From contig NZ_JAKHSK010000002.1 in assembly GCF_023499215.1 (NCBI RefSeq), positions 242,096 to 306,095 of the forward strand: DNA of 64,000 nucleotides, read 5' to 3'. Below are positions 17,743 to 25,378 of the stretch, one piece after another. Position 1 is the first letter of the stretch, and each line of letters begins with the position of its first letter. The position numbers and the translations under genes are program-made. The stretch is from Zunongwangia pacifica (GTDB lineage Bacteria > Bacteroidota > Bacteroidia > Flavobacteriales > Flavobacteriaceae). Below the pieces are notes generated by a model, which saw nothing but the letters and a program-made list of their open reading frames with translations, made no database searches and had not been told where the DNA came from.

Positions 17743-19224
17743 TTAAAATTCAAAACTAAAACCCGTATAAATTCCGAAGAAATAAGGATTAACTCCGCTT
17801 GTATTGCTAAAGCTGTTTAACTGGTATTTAAAAGTAGGTTCTAAATTCAGTTTAAATTTATCGTTTAGCTGATAATCGACACCCATCCCGATATTTGTGG
17901 TAAAACTAAGGCTTTCCAGATTGTTTGATTCTCCCAGTTCTATAGAGCCACTTTGTCCATTCACGCTAACCGTATTTTCATCTAAAAACAAACTACTGGC
18001 GCCACCGATTAATTTTAAACCAAATTTTTTGTCGATTAAACTGTATTCTATTTCTACAGGAACTTCGATATATCCAAAATTCTGATTTAACGAACCGGTT
18101 TCCCTTGGTAGGTTTAAACTGCTTGAAGGAGCAAAATCATGGGGGGTCTCTGCATAATTATCAGGTCTCGAAACGGTACTCGCAATTCTAATATTTTCGC
18201 TTCCCTGCTCATAATTTATATTCGATATTTTGCTAGAAGCTATAGCGTAATTATAAGCAATATCCTGAGTTTTATAATTCATGCTCACTTTGCTTATGCC
18301 CGACCTTATTTTTATTTTTTCTGAAATAGCGTAAGCCACCTTAATTCCGTAAGACATTGTTACGTCACTATTGGTTTGATTCCCTGCAAAAGAAGGATCT
18401 ATAGGGTTACCGCTTCCCAAATTATCGTAATAAACCGGTGCGGCGAAAGGAGAAATACTTACTTTTCCTGCTTTAGACGCTATTTTTACTTCTTCAGGAG
18501 TAGCGTTGTTTTTCTCTTCTGAAAGAATAGCCAGTGCAGTTTTATACTCTTCATCAGCTTTCGTTTTGATTGAATCGGCACTTGCAACTTGCGACGCTGT
18601 TTTATTAGGATTCTTATTTTCAGCAGAAGAAATTACTTTGTTCCCTGTTTGTTGATTTTGGATGGTTTCATCGCCATTTTTATGATCGAGATGAGCCAAT
18701 TCCTGTTCGTTGTTTGACTTGTTTGATGCGATATTCGATGAATTGCTGTTCGTTTTTTCTGAATTGGAATTTTTAGAAGTAGTATCTATTCCTAAAGTTT
18801 GTGTGGTGTTCTGGCTGGCCATAGCACCTAAATTATTTGAATGAGATTCGCGTTCTTTAGCTTCTTCGATGTTGCTATTAGAAGAGGTTTCGGTAATTTC
18901 TTTTAATGTTTTATTAGCATGATTTAAAGGGGAATCGGTAGGCATTTCAAAAGTAGGGAGTTGGGATTCCTCTATATCAAATGTGATTTGGGGTTCAGTA
19001 AAATTTGCAGGGCTGTTTTGTAAAAAATAAACTGTGGTCAGGATAATGGCCAAAACAGCTGCAACGCCACCTAGTTTATACCAAATGGGCAGGATTACAG
19101 GTTTTTTTTCTTGTTTTTCCTGTAATTTTTCTGCGATATTTTTCCAAAGCTCTTCTCTTGGAGTTTGTTCAAAATCTTTGAACTTCTCCTGAAAAAGTCG
19201 GTCTATATTCTTATTCTCTTTCAT
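17743..19224 (-). CDS. Sigma-factor-linked trans-envelope protein (anti-sigma-like N-terminus, beta-barrel-like C-terminus)
   Basis: A 493-residue protein. Residues 1-45 are charged and cytoplasmic in character (KENKNIDRLFQEKFKDFEQ), one membrane helix lies at about 47-68, and a long Ser/Asn/Lys/Glu-rich linker covers about 75-250. The C-terminal 230 residues are beta-rich like small porin-type barrels and end in Phe. Its ATG overlaps the stop of the ECF sigma gene by four bases, so it probably controls that sigma. Direct binding is inferred. The gene order sigma then this protein is typical of ECF/anti-sigma pairs. Confidence 0.75.
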   Translation of the reverse strand: MKENKNIDRLFQEKFKDFEQTPREELWKNIAEKLQEKQEKKPVILPIWYKLGGVAAVLAIILTTVYFLQNSPANFTEPQITFDIEESQLPTFEMPTDSPLNHANKTLKEITETSSNSNIEEAKERESHSNNLGAMASQNTTQTLGIDTTSKNSNSEKTNSNSSNIASNKSNNEQELAHLDHKNGDETIQNQQTGNKVISSAENKNPNKTASQVASADSIKTKADEEYKTALAILSEEKNNATPEEVKIASKAGKVSISPFAAPVYYDNLGSGNPIDPSFAGNQTNSDVTMSYGIKVAYAISEKIKIRSGISKVSMNYKTQDIAYNYAIASSKISNINYEQGSENIRIASTVSRPDNYAETPHDFAPSSSLNLPRETGSLNQNFGYIEVPVEIEYSLIDKKFGLKLIGGASSLFLDENTVSVNGQSGSIELGESNNLESLSFTTNIGMGVDYQLNDKFKLNLEPTFKYQLNSFSNTSGVNPYFFGIYTGFSFEF

Positions 19225-19763
19225 AGGGTTTTTGCAGAAGAATTATGTTGATTATTCTCAATATTTTCTTTTAATAAGCTGCGCGCTCTCGATAAATTCG
19301 ATTTAGAAGTTCCTTCAGAAATTTGTAGAATTTCAGCAATCTCTTTGTGGGAATAACCATCTAAAACATACAAATTAAAAACTTCGCGATAACGCTGTGG
19401 CAGCTGCTGTATAATGTTAAGAAGAACATCCAATGGCAGTGAAGATTCTTCGTATTCTACCGTTGTTTCCTCTATTTGATCTTCGTTTGATATACTATAT
19501 AATTTTTCTTTTCTATATTTCTGTAATGTGGTGTTGATCATGATACGCTTCATCCAGCCTTCAAAAGAGCCTTGGTGTTTGTATTGGCCTATTTTGTTGA
19601 AAATGGTCAAAAAGCCATCCTGCAAGTTGTCTTCGGCCTGCGCATAGCTATCAGAATATTTTAGGCACAGTCCAAACATTTTACCGGCATATAAGCGGTA
19701 AAGTTCTTCCTGAGCCTTAATATCATTTTGCTTACATCTTTTTATGAGCTTTTCTAGCGTCAA
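19221..19763 (-). CDS. ECF-type RNA polymerase sigma factor
   Basis: A 180-residue sigma-70 family protein. Region 2 is seen in DNLQDGFLTIFNKIGQY and the following FEGWMKRIMINT; region 4 helix-turn-helix is in YSHKEIAEILQISEGTSKS. It lacks regions 1 and 3, as ECF factors do. It is translationally coupled to the downstream trans-envelope protein. Its own leader carries ACGCAACC-like bases (19844-19851) but no matching -10 at the spacing found in the lipoprotein promoters nearby. Confidence 0.95.
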   Translation of the reverse strand: MTLEKLIKRCKQNDIKAQEELYRLYAGKMFGLCLKYSDSYAQAEDNLQDGFLTIFNKIGQYKHQGSFEGWMKRIMINTTLQKYRKEKLYSISNEDQIEETTVEYEESSLPLDVLLNIIQQLPQRYREVFNLYVLDGYSHKEIAEILQISEGTSKSNLSRARSLLKENIENNQHNSSAKTL

Positions 19764-19791
19764 AAAATTATGTTTGGTTTAGTTAGTTTTA

Positions 19792-19804
19792 CTCGATAAT
19801 CGAG
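19792..19804. repeat. R4 palindrome, copy c
   Basis: CTCGATAATCGAG, 28 bases upstream of the sigma-factor ATG. It is followed within 25 bases by a second imperfect palindrome (CCGATC..GAGGTCGG), the same two-part arrangement as copy a with its GC-rich stem. Confidence 0.6.
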
Positions 19805-19916
19805 ATGAAATGTTTTGATGCTTTTCCGATCTTATTGAGGTCGGGTTGCGTCGAAATAAAAAAACAAGATTATAATAAATTTCTTATGATCATAGACCCA
19901 TCCCTTAGGATGTTTT

Positions 19917-20360
19917 TTATTCTTCGGTTGCTTCCGGTTCGCCAACAGGGACGGTGATGTCCAGATATTGCGCTTCGTCGTTTTCTTCACCAATCCAAAA
20001 ATGAAAAACATACTCCGTGTTTTCATCTCCGGTAATTACAATATTTTTTAATTCCTTTTCCTGTTCAGTTGGGTCGTCACAGTCTGTTCTATCCAGATAT
20101 CTTGCGGTAACTGCAAAAACATAAATGTGCCGTACATTGCCATTAATCTCTCTGTTCACATCAAAGCCATAAAACTCTTCACATCCATTTGACGGCATGT
20201 AACTAATTGGAAAATTATAAACTTCCCCGGTCTCAAAATAATCTGGCATTTGGGCATCGGTAATTTTAGCCAGGCTAAGCGATAGCGATGCACCGTCATC
20301 GTCTAGAGAGCATCCGGTAAGGGTATAGATACAAGCTAAAATTAATACTATTCTTTTCAT
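19917..20360 (-). CDS. Lipoprotein, tandem paralogue 1
   Basis: A 147-residue lipoprotein with Cys17 after LTG, followed by SLDDDGAS. It is a paralogue of the next two genes: all share Cys-x(1-2)-DDG-[AP]-S, a K/E-I-x(3)-LP/MP-x-Y block, and two internal cysteines that could form a disulphide. Function unknown. The ATG at 20360 is 34 bases below an ECF-like promoter. It has a slightly different C-terminus (VGEPEATEE) and is the most diverged of the three. Confidence 0.8.
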   Translation of the reverse strand: MKRIVLILACIYTLTGCSLDDDGASLSLSLAKITDAQMPDYFETGEVYNFPISYMPSNGCEEFYGFDVNREINGNVRHIYVFAVTARYLDRTDCDDPTEQEKELKNIVITGDENTEYVFHFWIGEENDEAQYLDITVPVGEPEATEE

Positions 20361-20394
20361 TAGGCTATAAAATAATTTAGTGTTTTGTATTCTG

Positions 20395-20421
20395 TAGATA
20401 CACTAAAATTCAAAAGGTTGC
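20395..20421 (-). promoter_or_regulatory. ECF-like promoter of lipoprotein paralogue 1
   Basis: On the minus strand GCAACC (20421-20416), 15 bases starting with TTTT, then TATCTA (20400-20395), 34 bases before the ATG. Confidence 0.55.
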
Positions 20422-20430
20422 GTACTGTAA

Positions 20431-20465
20431 ATAAAAAAAGCTGAAATTTAAAAATCTCAGCTTTT
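20431..20465 (-). terminator. Terminator of lipoprotein paralogue 2
   Basis: A 9-bp stem (20436-20444 with 20457-20465); on the minus strand the second arm runs into T7. It lies 30 bases after the paralogue 2 stop and isolates it from paralogue 1. Confidence 0.8.
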
Positions 20466-20495
20466 AAGAAAAAACTACTCTTGTATTTCCATTAG

Positions 20496-20975
20496 CTATT
20501 CAGTAGGTTCTTCTGTTTCTTGATCATCTGGAGCTCCTACCAGGACATCTTTGGTTAAATATTCTCCAGTGCCATCGTTTTTTCTTCCGCTAAGAAAGTT
20601 AAACCGAATCACATCGTATTGATCGGAATTTAACTTAAAGTCTTCTGTCCAGTTTTTAGTTTCCGTTAATCCGGTGTCTGTACAATTCTCAATATTTCTA
20701 GGATCGTATGCAACTACAGCATTTACATAAAATTCATATATAGAATCGTGCTCTTGATGTCGTCTTCCACTATATTCAAAATTGTTAAATGTATTACACT
20801 CGCTACCCAGGTCGTACGTAATATCAATTTTATACTCCTCATCTACTACAAAGTATTGTGGTAAAGTGGCATCTAAAATTTCAACATAGTTATACGAAAT
20901 GCTTGGGCCGTCATCGTCAATATTGCAGGCAGTGAAACCAAGCGCTAGGATTAGAATTAATAGAATTTTCTTCAT
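20496..20975 (-). CDS. Lipoprotein, tandem paralogue 2
   Basis: A 159-residue lipoprotein (FTACNIDDDGPS, Cys at about 17) clearly related to its two neighbours. It has the common N-terminal DDGPSI block, two internal cysteines and a Glu/Thr-rich end (QETEEPTE). Own ECF-like promoter 23 bases upstream and own terminator downstream, so it is expressed as a separate unit. Function unknown; not recognised as a named family. Confidence 0.82.
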   Translation of the reverse strand: MKKILLILILALGFTACNIDDDGPSISYNYVEILDATLPQYFVVDEEYKIDITYDLGSECNTFNNFEYSGRRHQEHDSIYEFYVNAVVAYDPRNIENCTDTGLTETKNWTEDFKLNSDQYDVIRFNFLSGRKNDGTGEYLTKDVLVGAPDDQETEEPTE

Positions 20976-20998
20976 TTTAATTAATACTTGTTTCTTAC

Positions 20999-21024
20999 TA
21001 GATGTTATTTTTTAAAAAGGTTGC
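20999..21024 (-). promoter_or_regulatory. ECF-like promoter of lipoprotein paralogue 2
   Basis: On the minus strand GCAACC (21024-21019), a 14-base A/T-only spacer starting with T5, then CATCTA (21004-20999), 23 bases before the ATG. Confidence 0.6.
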
Positions 21025-21033
21025 GTATTTAAC

Positions 21034-21073
21034 ATAAAAAAGCCGAAACTCTTTAGAATTCCGGCTTTTTTAT
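21034..21073 (-). terminator. Terminator of lipoprotein paralogue 3
   Basis: ATAAAAAAGCCG pairs with CGGCTTTTTTAT around a loop of about 16 bases. It has T tracts on both strands, so it could also work on the plus strand. It starts 16 bases after the paralogue 3 stop. Confidence 0.8.
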
Positions 21074-21088
21074 GATAGCTGTTTTTGT

Positions 21089-21583
21089 TTATTCTGTTGG
21101 AGTTTCCTCAGGTTCTGGCTCGCCTACTGGCAAATTTACAGTGATATATTCCCCTTCGTTCTCTGAGTTTACATTAGTTAAGAAGCGGAATCTAACGGTA
21201 TTGTATTGCTCCTTGTTTGAGGTTACCCTACTTAATTTAAAACCATTTTGAATAACTGATTTTGTGCTGGTTAAATTACCTTCTTTGTTACATTCTGTGA
21301 TATTAGGGTCATAAGAAGTTATAGCTGATACATTAATAATTAAAGTTTTTTCTTCATCCTCATTTTCATAAGGCCTTGCATCAAAACCAACGAAATTATG
21401 ACATGCATTAATTAACTTATAGGTCGCTTTTATATCATAACTTTCATCATACTCAATATATGTGGGTAAGTTATGTCCTGTAATTTTTGCATAACCATAA
21501 GCAATGCTTGGCCCGTCATCATTATTACAGCTAATTAAGCTTATAGCAAGTGCAAAGAATAAAATTAAACTAGTTTTTTTCAT
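21089..21583 (-). CDS. Lipoprotein, tandem paralogue 3
   Basis: A 164-residue lipoprotein (LISCNNDDGPS, Cys at about 19) with the same layout as paralogues 1 and 2 and an acidic C-terminus (EPEPEETPTE). The two internal cysteines are conserved (ACHNF and TECN). It is the first of the tandem array in the direction of transcription. The ECF-like promoter is 26 bases upstream. Divergent from the metalloprotease lipoprotein gene. Confidence 0.82.
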   Translation of the reverse strand: MKKTSLILFFALAISLISCNNDDGPSIAYGYAKITGHNLPTYIEYDESYDIKATYKLINACHNFVGFDARPYENEDEEKTLIINVSAITSYDPNITECNKEGNLTSTKSVIQNGFKLSRVTSNKEQYNTVRFRFLTNVNSENEGEYITVNLPVGEPEPEETPTE

Positions 21584-21609
21584 TGGTATTTAAAGGTTTT
21601 ATTTTTTGT

Positions 21610-21636
21610 TAGATGAAAGAAACTAAAAAGGGTTGC
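21610..21636 (-). promoter_or_regulatory. ECF-like promoter of lipoprotein paralogue 3
   Basis: On the minus strand GCAACC (21636-21631), a 15-base spacer starting CTTTTT, then CATCTA (21615-21610), 26 bases before the ATG. Confidence 0.6.
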
Positions 21637-21707
21637 GTAGAAAACAAAAATATTTTCTTACATTTATTTTATCCCTAAAAGTTATATTTCTTAACCTAAT
21701 AAAAATT

Positions 21708-22565
21708 ATGAAAAAACTTACTTATTTATTATCGGTATGCTTTCTTATCTTTTCGTGTGAAAAAGATGAAAGTATAATAGAAGAAGATTTTTCTTCTATA
21801 GATACAGAGGAAATTTCAAAAGATGAAATCGCTAAAATAGCTTCCCTTAATTTTAATACAAGCGATTTAGAAATGGTCGATTATCCTAATTCTGAAGGAG
21901 GGTTGGAAAAAATGTTTCTAATTGAAGGAGATATTTTGATGTCAAGATCAAGATTAGAGGAATTATCTAATGAAAAATTAACTAAACAGTATAGAACATA
22001 TAATTTAGTTGACAATAATGTCAAAATATACATTATTCCCAGGAATGCTCCAGATTTTTTGGGGGGTACAGATCGAGTAGCTTTAACTAGTAAGCAAAGA
22101 TCCGCTTTAACCAGAGCCGTAGCAAATCTGAATGCATTGGATATTGGTTTAACATTTGAAATTTACGATGGTCCAGGATTGATTTCAGGTCGCCAAATAA
22201 AAGTGTCCCAACGACCTGGTGCGGCAGGCGGTATTGCAGGTTTTCCTGATAGTAATGGTAATCCTTTTCGAAATGTAGATATTTTTTCGGGCTCAGAAAG
22301 TTATTCTTTAAATGTTAATGAACATATTCTAACACATGAAATATGTCATGCTATTGGTCTAAGGCATACTGACTGGAATACTAGGCAAAGTTGTGGATAT
22401 AATAATGGAGAATCTGCTAATCCCGAAGGAGCTGTACATATACCAGGAACTCCCACAGGCTATGATTCATCTTCTTTAATGAAAGCCTGTTTTGGCTCTA
22501 GTGAAAGCGGTAATTTTGGATATTATGATAAAGTTGCCATAGAATACCTTTATCCATCAAACTAA
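21708..22565 (+). CDS. M57-like zinc metalloprotease lipoprotein
   Basis: A 285-residue lipoprotein (IFSCEKDES, Cys at about 17) with a metzincin zinc site HEICHAIGLRH and a possible Met-turn in SSSLMKACF. The layout (propeptide-like N-terminal third, protease domain after about 125) resembles the 'dual-action HEIGH' M57 peptidases, in which this site normally reads HEIGH; here Gly is replaced by Cys. The ATG at 21708 was chosen because the signal peptide starts there; the upstream in-frame extension is not signal-like. Confidence 0.85.
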   Translation: MKKLTYLLSVCFLIFSCEKDESIIEEDFSSIDTEEISKDEIAKIASLNFNTSDLEMVDYPNSEGGLEKMFLIEGDILMSRSRLEELSNEKLTKQYRTYNLVDNNVKIYIIPRNAPDFLGGTDRVALTSKQRSALTRAVANLNALDIGLTFEIYDGPGLISGRQIKVSQRPGAAGGIAGFPDSNGNPFRNVDIFSGSESYSLNVNEHILTHEICHAIGLRHTDWNTRQSCGYNNGESANPEGAVHIPGTPTGYDSSSLMKACFGSSESGNFGYYDKVAIEYLYPSN

Positions 22566-22597
22566 ATTTACTCAAATTAACTATTAACTTTTAGGGA

Positions 22598-22637
22598 AAA
22601 AAATTAGGCCGTAATTTCAATTACGGCCTAATTTTTT
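22598..22637. terminator. Bidirectional terminator between metalloprotease and recA
   Basis: A 17-18 bp near-perfect stem (22598-22615 with 22620-22637) with A and T tracts at its two ends, centred between the convergent stops. It ends next to the recA stop. Confidence 0.92.
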
Positions 22638-23657
22638 CTATGCTTCTTCCTTCGCTACTTTAATGGCATCTTTTATCTTAACTTCTAATTCATCCATTAA
22701 ATCTGGATTGTCCTTTAAAATCGTTTTTACCGCATCACGACCCTGGCCCAGTTTAGTGTCTTCGTAGCTAAACCAGGATCCACTTTTCTTAATGATTTCG
22801 TAGTCTACACCTATATCGATAATTTCACCAATTTTTGAAACTCCTTCACCATACATAATATCAAACTCAGCGGTCTTAAATGGTGGCGCGACTTTATTTT
22901 TAACCACTTTAACCCTTGTTTTATTACCCATTACTTCGCTGCTACTGTTTTTAATTTGCGTAGAACGTCTAATATCTAAACGTACAGAAGCATAGAATTT
23001 AAGTGCGTTACCTCCAGTTGTTGTTTCTGGGTTTCCAAACATCACCCCAATTTTTTCACGAAGCTGGTTAATGAAAATTACGGTACAGTTTGTTTTGCTG
23101 ATGGTTGAGGTTAATTTTCTAAGTGCCTGAGACATTAAACGGGCATGAAGTCCCATTTTAGAGTCTCCCATTTCCCCTTCGATCTCACTTTTTGGCGTTA
23201 AAGCTGCAACCGAGTCGATTACAATAATATCAATCGCTCCAGATCTAATCAGGTTATCGGCAATTTCTAAGGCCTGTTCCCCATTATCGGGCTGAGAAAT
23301 AATTAAGTTTTCAATATCGATCCCAAGTTTTTCAGCATAAAAACGATCAAAAGCATGTTCAGCATCAATAAAAGCGGCAATACCACCATCCTTCTGTGCT
23401 TCCGCAATAGCGTGTAGCGTAAGGGTGGTTTTACCAGACGATTCTGGCCCGTAAATTTCTATAATTCGCCCTCTTGGATAGCCACCTACGCCTAAGGCAA
23501 GGTCTAAACCTAAAGAACCGGTAGAAATCGAAGGTATATTTTCAATTGCCTGATCTCCCATTTTCATTACTGTTCCCTTACCATAGGTTTTATCCATTTT
23601 ATCAAGGGTAAGTTTCAGTGCTTTTAGTTTTGCTTCTTTTTCTTTATCGTTACTCAT
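22638..23657 (-). CDS. recA: Recombinase RecA
   Basis: A 339-residue strand-exchange protein. The Walker A motif is GPESSGKTT (about 69-77), the Walker B region is [12 protein letters not shown], and loop 2 is [18 protein letters not shown]. The C-terminal tail is short and acidic. The ATG at 23657 is preceded by a good Shine-Dalgarno AGGAG, unusual for this phylum. Single gene, convergent with the metalloprotease. Confidence 0.98.
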   Translation of the reverse strand: MSNDKEKEAKLKALKLTLDKMDKTYGKGTVMKMGDQAIENIPSISTGSLGLDLALGVGGYPRGRIIEIYGPESSGKTTLTLHAIAEAQKDGGIAAFIDAEHAFDRFYAEKLGIDIENLIISQPDNGEQALEIADNLIRSGAIDIIVIDSVAALTPKSEIEGEMGDSKMGLHARLMSQALRKLTSTISKTNCTVIFINQLREKIGVMFGNPETTTGGNALKFYASVRLDIRRSTQIKNSSSEVMGNKTRVKVVKNKVAPPFKTAEFDIMYGEGVSKIGEIIDIGVDYEIIKKSGSWFSYEDTKLGQGRDAVKTILKDNPDLMDELEVKIKDAIKVAKEEA

Positions 23658-23847
23658 TTTTGTTCTCCTGTTTTTTGCAAGTTGCTAAATTACTATAAGT
23701 TTTACTAGGTCACAATTTTAAATGCTCAGGATTATTCCCTGTGCCATTTTTCTTCAAAAGGAAATCTTCAAAAAATTTATCGATTTTGAAGTGTAGACTA
23801 TAGAAAGTTTGGGTTTGTTTAAATGTAACCAATAATTGAAAGATATG

Positions 23848-23855
23848 TATCTTTG
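23848..23855 (+). promoter_or_regulatory. Bacteroidota -7 element for the U32 gene
   Basis: TATCTTTG is an exact TAnnTTTG match 21 bases before the ATG at 23877. It contains the in-frame TTG at 23853, which therefore cannot be the start codon. Confidence 0.55.
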
Positions 23856-23876
23856 CACCCCATAATTTTATTAAAA

Positions 23877-25118
23877 ATGACGAGTACAGGAAAGATAGAA
23901 CTTATGGCGCCGGCAGGGAACTTTGAGTCTTTGCAGGCGGCATTGGATAATGGAGCCGATTCGGTTTATTTTGGTGTAGAGCAGTTAAATATGCGTGCCA
24001 GGGCAAGTATTAATTTTACATTAGACGATTTGCCAGAGATCGCCAAACGCTGCGAAGCTAAGAATGTGCGTACTTATTTAACGCTTAACACCATTATTTA
24101 CGATCATGATCTTTCGATCGTAAAAACCTTACTCGATAAGGCAAAAGCTGCAAAGTTAACTGCGGTGATTGCTATGGACCAGGCCGTGATTGCTTATGCA
24201 AGACAGATAGGAATGGAGGTTCATATTTCTACACAAATTAATATTACCAATATTGAAACAGTTAAGTTTTATGCCCTGTTTGCCGATACGATGGTATTAA
24301 GCAGGGAATTAAGCTTAAGGCAGGTAAAGAAAATTTGCGATCAGATAGAAAAAGAACAAATTAAAGGACCTACAGGAAATTTGATTGAAATAGAAATTTT
24401 TGGTCATGGTGCCTTATGTATGGCGGTTTCAGGAAAGTGTTATCTAAGTTTACATTCTCATAATTCTTCTGCCAATCGTGGTGCCTGTAAGCAAAATTGC
24501 CGAAAAAAATATACGGTAATCGATCAGGAAAGTGGTTTTGAGGTCGAGCTGGATAATGAGTATATGATGTCTCCTAAAGACCTTTGTACTTTAGATTTCT
24601 TAGATCAGGTGATCGATGCCGGTACAAAGGTTTTAAAGATCGAAGGTCGTGGCCGCGCGCCAGAATATGTGGCTAAAGTGATTAAAACCTATCGTGAGGC
24701 CATTGATGCATATTATGCTGAAACTTACGCGAAAGAAAAAGTGGAATCCTGGATGGAAGAGCTTAAGAAAGTCTATAATCGCGGATTTTGGAGTGGTTAT
24801 TATCTAGGTCAAAAATTAGGGGAATGGAGTGTTGGTTCAGGTTCGCACGCTACCCAAAAGAAAGTATATGTTGGTAAAGGGATGCATTATTTTCCTAAAG
24901 CCAATATTGGGGAATTTAAGATCGAAGCTTACGATATTAAATTGGGAGATACCCTATTAATCACCGGGCCAACTACTGGAGCGCAGGAAGTAGAACTTTC
25001 TGAAATGATGGTTAACGACGAACAATTAGATACGGCATCAAAAGGAGATTCCTGTACCATAAAACTGCCTTTCAGAATAAGAAACTCAGATAAATTGTAT
25101 AAAATCGTTAAGGCCTAA
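23877..25118 (+). CDS. Peptidase U32 family protein, probable tRNA 5-hydroxyuridine synthase (TrhP-like)
   Basis: A 413-residue U32-family protein. The N-terminus ELMAPAGNFESLQAALDNGA begins a TIM-barrel-like domain. The central signature includes GHGALCMAVSGKCYLS and GACKQNCRKKY, supplying four cysteines for an iron-sulphur cluster. In E. coli the U32 protein TrhP hydroxylates U34 of certain tRNAs using prephenate; other U32 proteins modify rRNA or quinones. Adjacency to a ferredoxin and TrhO favours the tRNA role. The stop overlaps the ferredoxin ATG. Confidence 0.88.
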   Translation: MTSTGKIELMAPAGNFESLQAALDNGADSVYFGVEQLNMRARASINFTLDDLPEIAKRCEAKNVRTYLTLNTIIYDHDLSIVKTLLDKAKAAKLTAVIAMDQAVIAYARQIGMEVHISTQINITNIETVKFYALFADTMVLSRELSLRQVKKICDQIEKEQIKGPTGNLIEIEIFGHGALCMAVSGKCYLSLHSHNSSANRGACKQNCRKKYTVIDQESGFEVELDNEYMMSPKDLCTLDFLDQVIDAGTKVLKIEGRGRAPEYVAKVIKTYREAIDAYYAETYAKEKVESWMEELKKVYNRGFWSGYYLGQKLGEWSVGSGSHATQKKVYVGKGMHYFPKANIGEFKIEAYDIKLGDTLLITGPTTGAQEVELSEMMVNDEQLDTASKGDSCTIKLPFRIRNSDKLYKIVKA

Positions 25119-25348
25119 TGGTAGTAGTAACCTTACAGCGGGATAAATGTATAGGCTGTAATTATTGTGTAGAGATGGCGCCTTCAGAATTTCAAATGTC
25201 TAAGAAAGACGGGAAGAGTGTTTTATTGCATTCTAAAGAAAAAAAAGGCTTTTATACCCTTAAATCGCACGATGATAGTATCTTTGCCGAATGTTTGCAG
25301 GCTCAAAATGCCTGTCCGGTAAAAATAATTACCGCTAAAAAACTATAA
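25118..25348 (+). CDS. Small [4Fe-4S] ferredoxin
   Basis: A 76-residue ferredoxin. CIGCNYC (Cys11, 14, 17) with Cys66-Pro near the end gives one [4Fe-4S] site; Cys59 is an extra cysteine. Its ATG shares a base with the U32 stop (TAATG), so it is translationally coupled and is likely the electron donor of, or co-assembled with, the U32 Fe-S enzyme. Confidence 0.9.
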   Translation: MVVVTLQRDKCIGCNYCVEMAPSEFQMSKKDGKSVLLHSKEKKGFYTLKSHDDSIFAECLQAQNACPVKIITAKKL

Positions 25349-25378
25349 TATTTCTTTAATTCTTAAAATTAGTATAGC

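Noticed and set aside
19844..19851. ECF-like promoter for the sigma gene itself
   Set aside because: ACGCAACC is present on the minus strand, but no CATCTA-like -10 occurs 14-15 bases on; the nearest CATCAA is about 23 bases away.
19832..20026. 64-codon minus-strand frame between sigma gene and lipoprotein paralogue 1
   Set aside because: Mostly overlaps paralogue 1 in another frame; basic composition, no family.
21633..21707. Extended N-terminus of the metalloprotease
   Set aside because: It would place a lipoprotein signal 25 residues inside the protein; the ATG at 21708 begins a standard signal.
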